Shown: positions 15,664 to 24,488 of the stretch, one piece after another
Position numbering within the stretch: position 1 is the stretch's first letter
Layout of the letters: each line of letters begins with the position of its first letter
From: Mesorhizobium_G sp050247155
Lineage (GTDB): Bacteria > Pseudomonadota > Alphaproteobacteria > Rhizobiales > Rhizobiaceae
Direction: 5' to 3'
Assembly (NCBI GenBank): GCA_050247155.1
Contig: JBFWUS010000002.1
Location: 1 to 64,000 of the forward strand
DNA length: 64,000 nt
Translations under genes and position numbers: made by a program
Notes under the pieces: model-generated
What the model was told of the DNA's origin: nothing
Databases searched by the model: none
What the model saw: only the letters and a program-made list of their open reading frames with translations

Positions 15664-17196
15664 ATGTCCAGTTTGAAGTTCGGCACCAGCGGCCTGCGCG
15701 GCCTTGTCACCGATCTGGTCGGTGAACCGTCGCGACAGTGGGCGGCCGCCTTTCTGTCTTATCTTGACGAGGCCGGTCTTGCTGGCCAGCGGGTTGTGAT
15801 GGTCGGCCGCGACCTTCGATCGAGCAGCCCACGCATCGCCGAACAGTGTGTAGAGGCGGCTGCGGCCTTGGGTTGGCAGGCGATTGATTGCGGCGCGTTG
15901 CCGACGCCGGCGCTCGCGCTAGTCGCCATGACCGAAGGCGCATCAGCGATCATGGTCACCGGCAGCCATATCCCGGACGACCGCAACGGCTTGAAGTTTT
16001 ATACGCCGGCCGGCGAGATTTCTAAGGCAGATGAAGCGGGGATATTGGCTGCTCTTGATGGTGAAGCCGGGAGTGGCGAAGCGAGAGTTACCCCCACCCG
16101 TCCCTTCGGGACCCCGTCCCCTCAAGGGGGAGGGGGATTCTCAAGCGTTGCCGCCAAGTCCCCCTCCCCCTTGAGGGGACGGGGTCCCGAAGGGACGGGT
16201 GGGGGTGCGACGGCAAACAATGCCCCTCTGTCGGTCTACATCAGCCGCTACCTCGACTTCTTCCCTGCCGACACGCTGACTGGCATGACAGTCGGCGTTT
16301 ACCAGCAAAGCTCCGTCGCGCGTGACATTCTCGCCCAGATTCTGCAGGACCTCGGCGCGCGGGTCATCTCCTTCGAGCGCGCCGACCGTTTCATTCCGGT
16401 CGACACCGAAGCCCACCGGCCGGAAGACCTCGCGCTGCTGCGAAGCTGGGCCGCGGGACATGCTATCGACGCCATCGTGTCGACCGACGGCGACGCCGAC
16501 CGGCCGCTTGTCGCGGATGCTGCCGGCGAGGTCGTGCGCGGCGATTTGCTGGGCCTGCTGACAGCTTCTCATCTTAGCCTTGATACGATCGTCACGCCGA
16601 TTACCTCTAGTGCTGCCATCGACACCTCGGGCGTTGCGCGCTATGTCGTCCGCACCAAGGTCGGGTCCCCCTTTGTCATAGCTGGCATGGAACAAGCGTT
16701 GACAGCGGGATCGAAGGCCGTCGTCGGATTCGAGGCGAATGGCGGTGTGCTTCTGGGCAGTAACGTAGAGTCAGATGGCCGAACTTTGTCGGCATTGCCG
16801 ACACGCGATGCCGTCTTGCCGATCGTGTGCGCACTGGCTGCGGCCAGCAAAGCAGGTCGCACGTTGCGCCAGACGGTCGACGCCCTCGGCGCTGGGTACG
16901 CTCTGGCGGATCGCCTGAAGGAAGTCGGCTCCGAGCGCAGCGGCCCGCTCCTCTCGCGCTTTGCCACCGACCGCGCCTTCGCCGATGTGTTCTTCAACGA
17001 GCAGGGCAAGATCGCCGGCGTCGATGATCTCGACGGTGTTCGCTTTTCCTTGGACGACGGCTCGACAGTGCATTTCCGCGCGTCAGGAAACGCGCCGGAG
17101 TTTCGCTGTTATGTCGAAGCGCCGACCAATGCCCGCGCCCGCGCCCTGCTCGCCTGGGGTTTGGCCAAGGCAGCCGACGAAATGGGCGGCTGCTGA
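15664..17196 (+). CDS. manB: Phosphomannomutase/phosphoglucomutase with an in-frame palindromic insertion
   Basis: The product is 510 aa. Mutase motifs are present: phosphoserine loop VTGSHIPDDRNGLKFY (near 100; Ser-His kept, although TASHNP is commoner), metal loop STDGDADRPL, sugar-specificity loop GFEANGGVLL and phosphate-binding RASGNAPEFRCY. It interconverts mannose-6- and mannose-1-phosphate for manC. Residues 143-181 are encoded by a perfect 48-bp inverted repeat plus 21-bp spacer and read TPTRPFGTPSPQ, then a Gly/Ser-rich stretch. This falls between domain I and domain II and is not part of the family fold. Whether the enzyme tolerates it is unknown. Confidence 0.9.
   Translation: MSSLKFGTSGLRGLVTDLVGEPSRQWAAAFLSYLDEAGLAGQRVVMVGRDLRSSSPRIAEQCVEAAAALGWQAIDCGALPTPALALVAMTEGASAIMVTGSHIPDDRNGLKFYTPAGEISKADEAGILAALDGEAGSGEARVTPTRPFGTPSPQGGGGFSSVAAKSPSPLRGRGPEGTGGGATANNAPLSVYISRYLDFFPADTLTGMTVGVYQQSSVARDILAQILQDLGARVISFERADRFIPVDTEAHRPEDLALLRSWAAGHAIDAIVSTDGDADRPLVADAAGEVVRGDLLGLLTASHLSLDTIVTPITSSAAIDTSGVARYVVRTKVGSPFVIAGMEQALTAGSKAVVGFEANGGVLLGSNVESDGRTLSALPTRDAVLPIVCALAAASKAGRTLRQTVDALGAGYALADRLKEVGSERSGPLLSRFATDRAFADVFFNEQGKIAGVDDLDGVRFSLDDGSTVHFRASGNAPEFRCYVEAPTNARARALLAWGLAKAADEMGGC
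16090..16206. repeat. Perfect 48-bp inverted repeat inserted in frame in manB
   Basis: The arm 16090-16137 is the exact reverse complement of 16159-16206; the 21-bp spacer is 16138-16158. Total length is 117 bp, exactly 39 codons, with no stop in the manB frame. Each arm contains smaller palindromes (GTCCCTTCGGGAC, CCCCTCAAGGGG). The core matches the palindrome at 6971-7019. This resembles protein-coding palindromic elements (known in Rickettsia as RPE) rather than an IS, as it encodes nothing itself. Confidence 0.95.
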
Positions 17197-17361
17197 TCCG
17201 CCGACGAGGCGCCGTCGCCGACAACGGTGTGACGTCACCGCCGTCACCGGCATGGCCATGTCACTTGCCAATCTATTTCCGCCCAGGCCAAATGCGGCCG
17301 GGCGAGCTTCGATGACTTGTGTCTCGGCGTCGATCGCGCCCCCGACGCGTGGAGACTATTT

Positions 17362-19341
17362 TTACCGCCCGTCTCTAAGCCAAACGAGCATCTCGCCCGG
17401 CTCGCGATTATCCCAGGCGAAATAGGGCACTGCTTTCAGCGCGACGTCGTCGGTCTCGGGCGGGCTGGATCGATAGAGCGTACCGTTCCAGTTGACGGCA
17501 TCGACTTTCGCCTTGCCCTTGAGTGTTACCACGCCGCCGAGCAATGCTGGCTCCTCCCTGACTTCGATCGAGGCCGACGCGGGCAACGTCACGGTGTCAA
17601 GGGGCGCAGAATTGTCCGTCTCCTCGACGCAATAGAGCACCGGCCCGCGCATCAAGGCGACCCGCCCGAGATCATGCCGTACGTTCGGATTGGCGTAGAT
17701 GCGTCGCGTATCCATATCGAGGTCGAGCCTTATCGTGTCACCATCCTTCCACTCGCGGTCGAGCGTCGAGTAGCCGTCGGTCGTTACCTTGGCGAGGTCG
17801 ATCGTTTCGCCATTCACCGCGAGTGACGCTTTCTTGCACCAGCCGGGAATGCGCAGATGCAATTTGAACCGCGTCGGCTTGTCGGCTTCGACGCCGATCG
17901 CTACGGCGCCGTTCCAAGGGTAGCGGCTCTCCTGCGTTAGCGTCACCTTGCCGCCGGCGATCTCGAAACGGCCGGTGCTGTCACCGTAGAGATGCACGGC
18001 AATGGCGTTGTCGGACTGGCCATAAAAATAGCTGCCGATAGACGCGACCATGCGGCCGATGTTCGGCGGGCAGCAGGGGCAGCGATGCCACGTCCAGCGA
18101 TTGTGCTTACCGCCGCTCTCCAGTGGGTTCTCGTAGAAGAACCTCGAGCCGTCCAGCGACAGTCCGGAGATCGAGCCGTTGTAGAGCGCCTGCTCCATCA
18201 CATCGGCATAGCGCGCATTCGGACCCATGCCGAGCATGCGATTGGCCCAGAAGACGAGCGCCACGGCGGCGCAGGTTTCGGCATAGCCGTCATTGGGTAG
18301 ATCGTAATCTTGTGTGAAGCCTTCGTTCGCCGCCGAAGGGCCAAGGCCGCCGGTGACATAGAGGTTTTTCGTCGTCAGATCGTCCCAGAGCCGGTCCAGC
18401 GCGACGCGCAGCGTGTCGTCGCCATATTCGGTCGCGACGTCGGCCATGCCGGAATAGAGATACATGGCCCGCACTGCGTGGCCGACGACCTTGTTCTGAT
18501 CGCGCACCGGCTTGTGCGACTGGTTGTATTCGTAAGTTCCGAAATGATAGGAGCGCGGATCGGCGCCGCGCGCCGTGGCCTCCTCATCGAAGTAATGCGG
18601 CTCCTGACCGCGCTCGTCGATGAAGAATTTCGCCAGATCCAGATATTTCTGCTCACCGGTGACACGGCCGAGCTTGACCAGCGCAAGCTCGATTTCCTCG
18701 TGCCCGCAATAGCCGCGCTTCTGGCCCGGTTTAGGCCCGAATGTCTCGCCGATATGGTCGGCATAGCGGCACATGATATCGAGCAGCTTGCGTTTGCCCG
18801 TGGCCTGATAGTAGGCGACTGCGCCCTCCATCAGATGGCCGGCGCAATAGAGTTCATGGCAGTCGCGCAAATTGGTCCAGCGCAGCCCCGGCTGGACGCG
18901 TTGATACCAGCTCGACAGATAGCCGTCCTCCTGCTGCAGCTTGCCGTACATGTCGATGACGGCATCGACCTTCTTTTCCAGTTCCGGGTTGCGCCTGCGG
19001 TAGAGCGAATAGGCGGCCGTTTCGATGGTCTTGCCCCAATCGGAATCCCAGAACATCTGGGTTGTCACCGTGGAGCCGGTGAAACCGTTGTCGCGACTCG
19101 AGATGACCTCAGGCGATGGCGAACTGAAAGGGATGACGATGCCTGGCGACGGAACATCGGGATCGATCGCGGCGAGCATGCCGGCGCCCACGCAACGGTC
19201 GTAGAGGATGTCGGCGGTCTTTGTTGCGACAGCGTCGACGCGGTCGCCCCAGAAGCCGCGCACATCGACCTGCGGCACGGCCGGCGGACGAAACTGCGCC
19301 TTGGTCGGGATTTCGGCGGAAGAGGATTTCACATTGCTCAC
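17362..19341 (-). CDS. Glycoside hydrolase family 127 (DUF1680), beta-L-arabinofuranosidase-like
   Basis: The product is 659 aa from GTG 19341, behind GGAG with 8-nt spacing; the upstream extension to 19434 lies in the permease gene. GH127 hallmarks are the ETC motif (PNDGYAETCAAVALVFW; catalytic Glu and zinc Cys) and HRCPCCPPNIGR, the paired Cys that in HypBA1 supply the nucleophile and a zinc ligand. Also present are DSDWGKTIETAAYSL and LRDCHELYCAGHLMEGAVAYY. There is no signal peptide, so the enzyme is cytoplasmic and acts on an imported oligosaccharide. It ends an operon with a carbohydrate importer and a LacI regulator, suggesting plant arabinoside use. Confidence 0.9.
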   Translation of the reverse strand: MSNVKSSSAEIPTKAQFRPPAVPQVDVRGFWGDRVDAVATKTADILYDRCVGAGMLAAIDPDVPSPGIVIPFSSPSPEVISSRDNGFTGSTVTTQMFWDSDWGKTIETAAYSLYRRRNPELEKKVDAVIDMYGKLQQEDGYLSSWYQRVQPGLRWTNLRDCHELYCAGHLMEGAVAYYQATGKRKLLDIMCRYADHIGETFGPKPGQKRGYCGHEEIELALVKLGRVTGEQKYLDLAKFFIDERGQEPHYFDEEATARGADPRSYHFGTYEYNQSHKPVRDQNKVVGHAVRAMYLYSGMADVATEYGDDTLRVALDRLWDDLTTKNLYVTGGLGPSAANEGFTQDYDLPNDGYAETCAAVALVFWANRMLGMGPNARYADVMEQALYNGSISGLSLDGSRFFYENPLESGGKHNRWTWHRCPCCPPNIGRMVASIGSYFYGQSDNAIAVHLYGDSTGRFEIAGGKVTLTQESRYPWNGAVAIGVEADKPTRFKLHLRIPGWCKKASLAVNGETIDLAKVTTDGYSTLDREWKDGDTIRLDLDMDTRRIYANPNVRHDLGRVALMRGPVLYCVEETDNSAPLDTVTLPASASIEVREEPALLGGVVTLKGKAKVDAVNWNGTLYRSSPPETDDVALKAVPYFAWDNREPGEMLVWLRDGR

Positions 19342-19364
19342 GGGGCATTCTCCAGGGAAAAGAT

Positions 19365-20225
19365 TCACTTCACCGCGCCGGCCGTCAGGCCGCGGATGTA
19401 GTAGCGTTGCAGAAGCAGGAAAAGGATCAAGCACGGGATCATCATCACGGTGACGCCCGCCTGCACCGCACCCCAGTCGATCGCGCCATATTGGCCGGCG
19501 CGCACCGCCGTCATCATGATCGGCAGCGTGAATTTCGACTGATCGGTCATCAGCACCAGCGCCGCGAGAAACTCATTCCACGCGCCGAGGAAAGCGAACA
19601 GCGCGATGGTGACGATGCCGGGCCATACCAGCGGCAGCATGATCTTGATCAGCAGCGCGACATTGTTGGCGCCGTCCATGCGCGCCGCCTCCTCGATCTC
19701 GCGCGGCACCGCGTCGAAGGCATTGCGCATCATGAAAATCGAGAACGGCAGCTGCAGCGTGACGTAGACGCAGACGAGACCCGTCAGCGTGTTGTGCAGG
19801 CCGAGCTTGGTGAGGATCAGGAAGATCGGCGTCAGGATCGACTGGAACGGGATCATGATGGTCGACAGGATCATCATGAACAGCACATTCTTGAACGGGA
19901 AACGGAAACGCGAAAATCCGTAGCCGGCAAACACGCTGATGATGACGGAGAACACCACCGTCATGGCTGTCACGTAGAGGCTGTTCTGCGTCGGCAGCCA
20001 GATGCCGTCGCCGAAATTGTTCAGCGCGACATAATTTTCCAGCGAAAACCCGTTCACCGGCCATGGCGGCAGCGGCGGCTGGCGCGCCTCGCTGGAGGTC
20101 TTGACGCTGGAAAGCACCATCCAGAACAGTGGCGCGAGAAACAGCGCCGCCACGGTGAGGCCGGTGGCATGGGTGGCATAGAATTTCCCACGCCCACGCT
20201 TGTGGGGTTGTGCGGCGACGCTCAT
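19365..20225 (-). CDS. Carbohydrate ABC transporter permease (MalG/LacG type)
   Basis: The product is 286 aa with six predicted membrane helices and the EAA loop EEAARMDGANNVALLIKIMLPLVWPG near residues 185-210, the contact site for the ATPase. It overlaps the MalF-type permease by 4 bp (ATGA). It works with the genes at 20222 and 21219. No ATPase gene occurs in this operon, so a shared MsmX/UgpC-type ATPase from elsewhere is presumably used. Confidence 0.92.
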   Translation of the reverse strand: MSVAAQPHKRGRGKFYATHATGLTVAALFLAPLFWMVLSSVKTSSEARQPPLPPWPVNGFSLENYVALNNFGDGIWLPTQNSLYVTAMTVVFSVIISVFAGYGFSRFRFPFKNVLFMMILSTIMIPFQSILTPIFLILTKLGLHNTLTGLVCVYVTLQLPFSIFMMRNAFDAVPREIEEAARMDGANNVALLIKIMLPLVWPGIVTIALFAFLGAWNEFLAALVLMTDQSKFTLPIMMTAVRAGQYGAIDWGAVQAGVTVMMIPCLILFLLLQRYYIRGLTAGAVK

Positions 20226-21142
20226 TCCACACCCTCCGGATTGCGCAGCACGCGAAGCTGAATGAGGCTGAGCACGACAAGGATGACCAGAAGCACCATC
20301 GAAAGTGCGGCGCCATAACCCAGCTTGAACGAGACGAAGGACTGGTTGAAAATCCAGTACACCGCCGTCAGCGTCTGGTTGCCGGGGCCGCCGCGCAGGA
20401 TGATGTAGAACTGGTCGAAGGCGAGGATCGAACCGGCAACCGAGAGGATCAGCGCCAGCGCCAGCGTGCGCCGCATCAGCGGCAGCGTGACCAGCCGGAA
20501 GCGTGCGATCGGCCCTGCCCCGTCGATCTTCGCTGCCTCATGCAGTTCATGCGGAATGGATTGCAGCCCGGTCATCAGGATGACCATGGTGAAGCCGGCC
20601 ACCTTCCACACTACCATGACGATGATCGACCAGAAGGCCGGCTGGAACGTCGCGAGCAGGTTGATCGGCTTCTCGGTCAGGCCGAGTTTGAAGGCTGCCG
20701 GGCTGAACAGTCCGGAATCGACATTGAGCAGCCATGACCATAACAGGCTGGCCGAAGCGAAGCCGACCACTACCGGCATGAAGAAGGCAGTGCGGTAGAA
20801 GCCGACGCCTGGCCTTGGCCGTTCGATGAACAGCGCCAGCGGGAAGGCCACGGCGAAGATCGCGATGGTGACGATCACCGTGTAATAGAAGGTGAAACCC
20901 ATCGCGCCCCAGAAGCGGTTGTCGCGCAGGATGGCGTAATAATTGGCCAGTCCGATGAAACGCGGATTGCCGATCAGCGGCCAATTGTGCAGCGACATCC
21001 AGGCCGTCATGAACAGCGGGATGATGAAGAACACCAGCACCAGCGCGATCGCCGGCGCGACATAGAGCAGGCCCATCAATTGCCCGCGCTGGTTGCGCGA
21101 CAATCTCGGTCGTGCTGCCGGAAGTGCCGCAGCGACGCTCAT
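20222..21142 (-). CDS. Carbohydrate ABC transporter permease (MalF/LacF type)
   Basis: The product is 306 aa with six membrane segments after a short polar N-terminus. It has the typical SLHNWPLIGNPRFIGLANYYAIL lead-in and the EAA loop HEAAKIDGAGPIARFRLVTLPLMRR. It is the heterodimer partner of the permease at 19365. It follows the binding-protein gene by 76 bp. Confidence 0.92.
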   Translation of the reverse strand: MSVAAALPAARPRLSRNQRGQLMGLLYVAPAIALVLVFFIIPLFMTAWMSLHNWPLIGNPRFIGLANYYAILRDNRFWGAMGFTFYYTVIVTIAIFAVAFPLALFIERPRPGVGFYRTAFFMPVVVGFASASLLWSWLLNVDSGLFSPAAFKLGLTEKPINLLATFQPAFWSIIVMVVWKVAGFTMVILMTGLQSIPHELHEAAKIDGAGPIARFRLVTLPLMRRTLALALILSVAGSILAFDQFYIILRGGPGNQTLTAVYWIFNQSFVSFKLGYGAALSMVLLVILVVLSLIQLRVLRNPEGVE

Positions 21143-21218
21143 GGTTCGATCCTCGAAAAGAGAGTGATGGCGAAGATGGCCGCCGCGCCTTGCGGAGCGG
21201 CGGCAGCCCTTGGGAGGC

Positions 21219-22460
21219 CTATTGCGGAGCGGTGTCGATGATCGATTGCATGGTGTCCTGGGCGGTGGTCAGCGCGGTGTCGACATCGTCGCCGAAGATC
21301 GCCTCGCCGATGAGCTGATTCCACGGCCCGTTGGCCGAGTTGATCAGATCGTTGAAGACCGTCGTATAGGGCGTGCGACCCTTGGCCATCGCCTCGGCGG
21401 CGATCTGGTAGCGCGGGTCGAGGTCCTTCAGCGCTTCCTTGGCAATGTCGCCCCGCACGGGCAGGCTGCCATATTTGGCGAGGATGGTCTGGCCTTCCAG
21501 CGAATAGGCGAATTCGAGGAATTCTTTCAGCACCGCCAGCTTCGGCGTGCCCTTGGTGACGACAAAATTGTCGCCGCCTGCAAAAGACGACCAGCCGCCA
21601 TCCTTGCCGGGAATGAAGGTGATGCCGTATTCAATATCGGGATATTGCGTGTTGAGCGCGCCGATCGCGAAGGAGCCGAGCGGGTTGAGGCCGATCTTGC
21701 CGCCGGCAAAGGCGGCGAAGAAGTTAGAGCCGGTGTCGCTCTGCGCGCCTTCGGGCACCAGGCCCTTCTTGATCATCGAGCGATAGAAATCGATCGCCTC
21801 ACGCAGCTTCGGATTGTCCAGCGTTGCCTTGGCGCCGTCGTCGGACAGGATGTCGCCGCCCGAAGCCCAGACTAGTGGCGTGAAGGTGAAGATGTTGCAG
21901 CCTGGGCAGTTGCCGGAGAAGTAGTAGCCTTTGACATCGCCGCCCAGCGCGTTGACCTTCTCGGCATAGGCTTCCACTTCTGCCCAGGTGGTGGGGCCTT
22001 TTTCCGGGTCGAGCCCGGCCTGTTTGAACAGTTTCTTGTTCCAGATCAGAACCGAGCTGTCGGCCGAGAACGGCACGCCGTAGATCCGGTCCTGATAGCT
22101 GCCGGTCTTGACATGCGCCGGCGAGAGGCTGGCGAAATAGGGCAGCGCCTTTGCCCAGTCGGTGATGTCTTCGAGTTGGCCCGATGCCGAGAACGCGGGC
22201 GTATAGATGAGGTCGAGCGACAGGCCGTCCGGCGCCGTTCCGCCGGCAACCGACGTGCCGTATTTCTGGATGATCTCGGCCGATGGAATAAGGTCGACCT
22301 TAATCTGGTTCTCGTGGCTCTTGTTGAACGCCTCGACGATCTTCGGCATGAAGTTCGCACCGTCTGTGCGTACCCATACAGTTGCCGTTTCGGCGGCCGT
22401 GGCGGGTAAGACCCAGCCGATTGCGGCCCCAAGCGCCAGTCCTGCGATTAACCTCTTCAT
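21219..22460 (-). CDS. Carbohydrate ABC transporter substrate-binding protein (family 1)
   Basis: The product is 413 aa from ATG 22460, which has a near-perfect SD (GGAGGAGTGAC); the frame continues upstream into lacI. It has a Sec signal peptide MKRLIAGLALGAAIGWVLPATAAE. The mature part is MalE-like: IVEAFNKSHENQIKVDLIPSAEIIQKY, GVPFSADSSVLIWNKKLFKQAGLDPEKGPTTWAE, GKIGLNPLGSFAIG. It contains a CPGC motif near residue 210, which could form a disulphide in the periplasm. Its probable ligand is an arabinose-containing oligosaccharide, from the GH127 in the operon. Confidence 0.9.
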   Translation of the reverse strand: MKRLIAGLALGAAIGWVLPATAAETATVWVRTDGANFMPKIVEAFNKSHENQIKVDLIPSAEIIQKYGTSVAGGTAPDGLSLDLIYTPAFSASGQLEDITDWAKALPYFASLSPAHVKTGSYQDRIYGVPFSADSSVLIWNKKLFKQAGLDPEKGPTTWAEVEAYAEKVNALGGDVKGYYFSGNCPGCNIFTFTPLVWASGGDILSDDGAKATLDNPKLREAIDFYRSMIKKGLVPEGAQSDTGSNFFAAFAGGKIGLNPLGSFAIGALNTQYPDIEYGITFIPGKDGGWSSFAGGDNFVVTKGTPKLAVLKEFLEFAYSLEGQTILAKYGSLPVRGDIAKEALKDLDPRYQIAAEAMAKGRTPYTTVFNDLINSANGPWNQLIGEAIFGDDVDTALTTAQDTMQSIIDTAPQ

Positions 22461-22491
22461 GTCACTCCTCCACAAAACGCACCGGCGGTTC

Positions 22492-23550
22492 CTAACCGCC
22501 TGCTGGCTGCACCATGTCTGTTGCCACGGCCGGCTGGCCGCACGACTCCCGCACCACCAGGCGGCACGGCAGTTTCCGGATGCCGGCTTCGGCCTTTTGG
22601 CCATCAACCAGCGAAAGCAGCGCCAGCCCGGCCTCGCGGCCAAGCGCCGACAGGTTCATGTCGACCGATGTCAGCGGCGGCCGGCTTTGCGCCGCCATGA
22701 TTTCCCAATTGTCGAAGCCGATGATGCCGACATCGGTGGGCACGCCAATGCCGCGCTCGCGCAACGCGTCGATCACGCCACGCGCGATCTGGTCGTTGCC
22801 GCAAGAGATCGCATCCGGCTTTTCGCCCGCGCCATCGAAAAGCCTGCGAACCGCCTCGTGACCCCAGGCTTCAGACCACGGCCCGAGCAGCGGCTCGTAG
22901 GCGCGAAGTCCTGCCGCCGCCACGGCATCGCGATAGGCATCGGCGCGCAGATGTACGACGGAGAAGCTCGATGGCCCCGTCACATGGGCGATGCGCTTTC
23001 TGCCGAGCTTGACGAAATGCTCGATGGCCAGGCGAACGCCTTCAGCCTCGTCGGCGACGAAGGCCGGTGCACGCGGGTCGGGCTCGGTAAAGGCATAGAC
23101 GGCGGGGATGCCGAGGTCCGACAAATCGACCGGCAGCCGCCGATCGATGCGTTTGCCGGTTGCGATGATCCCGTCGACGCGTTTGTCGAGCATGGCGTTG
23201 ACATGAAGCTGCGCGAGGCGCGGGTCGTCCTGCACATTGCACAGGAACACGGACACGCCCTTGTCGACCAGCGCCTCCGAAATGCCGGCCATCAGCGGCA
23301 GCGAGAAACGGCCGTATGTATCGTTGGTCAGCAGGCCGACGGTGAAGCTGCGTTTGCGCAGCAGGCTTTGCGCCAGCGCATTCGGCCGAAAGCCCATCTT
23401 CTCGGCGGTCTCGCGGATGCGGCCGCGGGTTTCGGGCGTCATGCGGCCCTGCCCGTTTAACGCCTTCGACGCGGTCGCAACGCTCACGCCGGCGGCCGTT
23501 GCCACCTCGCGCAGGGTCACCGGCTGAGCTGTCGCGCTCTGTTGCCTCAA
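22492..23550 (-). CDS. LacI-family transcriptional regulator
   Basis: The product is 352 aa from TTG 23550, chosen for AGGAGG seven bases upstream; a longer frame has no family similarity. The N-terminal LacI HTH is VTLREVATAAGVSVATASKALNGQGRMTPETRGRI, with the hinge helix ending PNALAQSLLRKRSFTVGLL. The sugar-binding core follows (DGIIATGKRIDRRL, DAISCGNDQIARGVIDALRERGIGVPTDVGIIGFDNWEI). It is first gene of the importer/GH127 operon and has two operator-like palindromes just upstream, so it probably represses its own operon until the sugar binds. Confidence 0.92.
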   Translation of the reverse strand: MRQQSATAQPVTLREVATAAGVSVATASKALNGQGRMTPETRGRIRETAEKMGFRPNALAQSLLRKRSFTVGLLTNDTYGRFSLPLMAGISEALVDKGVSVFLCNVQDDPRLAQLHVNAMLDKRVDGIIATGKRIDRRLPVDLSDLGIPAVYAFTEPDPRAPAFVADEAEGVRLAIEHFVKLGRKRIAHVTGPSSFSVVHLRADAYRDAVAAAGLRAYEPLLGPWSEAWGHEAVRRLFDGAGEKPDAISCGNDQIARGVIDALRERGIGVPTDVGIIGFDNWEIMAAQSRPPLTSVDMNLSALGREAGLALLSLVDGQKAEAGIRKLPCRLVVRESCGQPAVATDMVQPAGG

Positions 23551-23563
23551 GGGTTCCTCCTTG

Positions 23564-23648
23564 TGAGAAAAGGTTTTCTCACTCCGATCTCCAAAATGTG
23601 CGGTTGGGACAATTCTCAGGTTGCGCATGTTGGGAAAAGGTTTTCTCA
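23564..23648. promoter_or_regulatory. Pair of LacI-type operators upstream of the lacI-SBP-GH127 operon
   Basis: TGAGAAAAGGTTTTCTCA at 23564-23581 has perfect 8-bp arms around a GG centre. TGGGAAAAGGTTTTCTCA at 23631-23648 differs by one base. Centres are 67 bp apart and bracket the probable promoter of the operon. Size and symmetry fit LacI-family sites; binding by the adjacent regulator is inferred. Confidence 0.75.
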
Positions 23649-23804
23649 AAATGCCATAGAAGCCATTTTTTGCAAGTGGAATTTTAGACTGGCGGAAAAT
23701 TTCCGTATCTCGGGTGGTTTGCGAAGGCAATCTAACCAAGAGGTAGATAGGCCCAAGCGTTCTGGAAAATAGAGCGAAAATAAAGCCGGCTAACCAGTGA
23801 GGGT

Positions 23805-24488
23805 CTACACGCCCAGATACCGGTCCTGCAACGTGGGCGTCAGCTCGCCTGGTGACCCGGCCCAAACAGTAACTCCCTTTTCCAGAACAAAGAGCCGATT
23901 GGCGATCGGCAGCAATTCTGACAGAGTCTTGTCGACGACCAGGATGGACTGCCCTTCGGTCTTGAGTGCGTGGATGGCTTTCCAGATGTCGAGGCGCACG
24001 ACCGGCGCCAGGCCTTCGGTCGCTTCGTCCAGGATCAGCAGGCGTGGATTGGTCATCAGCGCACGGCCGATGGCAAGCATCTGCTGTTCGCCACCAGACA
24101 GCGTGCTGGCGGATTGGCTCAGCCGCTCCTCCAGCCGCGGAAACAGCGAACAAACGCGCTTGAGCGTCCATCGGTCGCCGCGCGCGGCCGCGACGAGATT
24201 TTCGCGTACGGTCAGGTTCGGGAAACAGCGCCGGCCCTCCGGCACGAGGCCGATGCCCAGTCGGGCCGTGCGGTGCGCCGACAGCTTTGCAATCTCCTGT
24301 CCGCCGAAACGCACCGACCCGCCATGCGGCCGGATCAGGCCGAGGATGGCTGCGATGGTCGTCGTCTTGCCCATGCCGTTGCGGCCCATCAAGGCGACGA
24401 CCTCACCTTCGGAAACCGCAAGGTCGACGCCGAACAAAGCTTGCGATGGACCGTATGACGCTTCGAGGCGATGGACGGTGAGCATCAC
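23805..24488 (-). CDS. livF: Branched-chain amino acid-type ABC transporter ATPase (LivF)
   Basis: The product is 227 aa. Walker A is GRNGMGKTTT, signature LSGGEQQMLAIGRAL and Walker B LLILDEATEGLAP (Ala where Pro is usual). GIGLVPEGRRCFPNLTVRENL is typical of LivF. It overlaps livG by 4 bp. It is the last gene of a livHMGF block whose binding protein (27986) is separated by a toxin-antitoxin pair. Substrates of such systems include branched amino acids, amides and urea; none can be assigned. Confidence 0.88.
   Translation of the reverse strand: MMLTVHRLEASYGPSQALFGVDLAVSEGEVVALMGRNGMGKTTTIAAILGLIRPHGGSVRFGGQEIAKLSAHRTARLGIGLVPEGRRCFPNLTVRENLVAAARGDRWTLKRVCSLFPRLEERLSQSASTLSGGEQQMLAIGRALMTNPRLLILDEATEGLAPVVRLDIWKAIHALKTEGQSILVVDKTLSELLPIANRLFVLEKGVTVWAGSPGELTPTLQDRYLGV

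Noticed and set aside
18310..19401. Long plus-strand frame (363 codons) opposite the GH127 gene
   Set aside because: It is antisense to a well-supported gene, has no recognisable family and is rich in His and Arg as expected for a GC-rich antisense frame.
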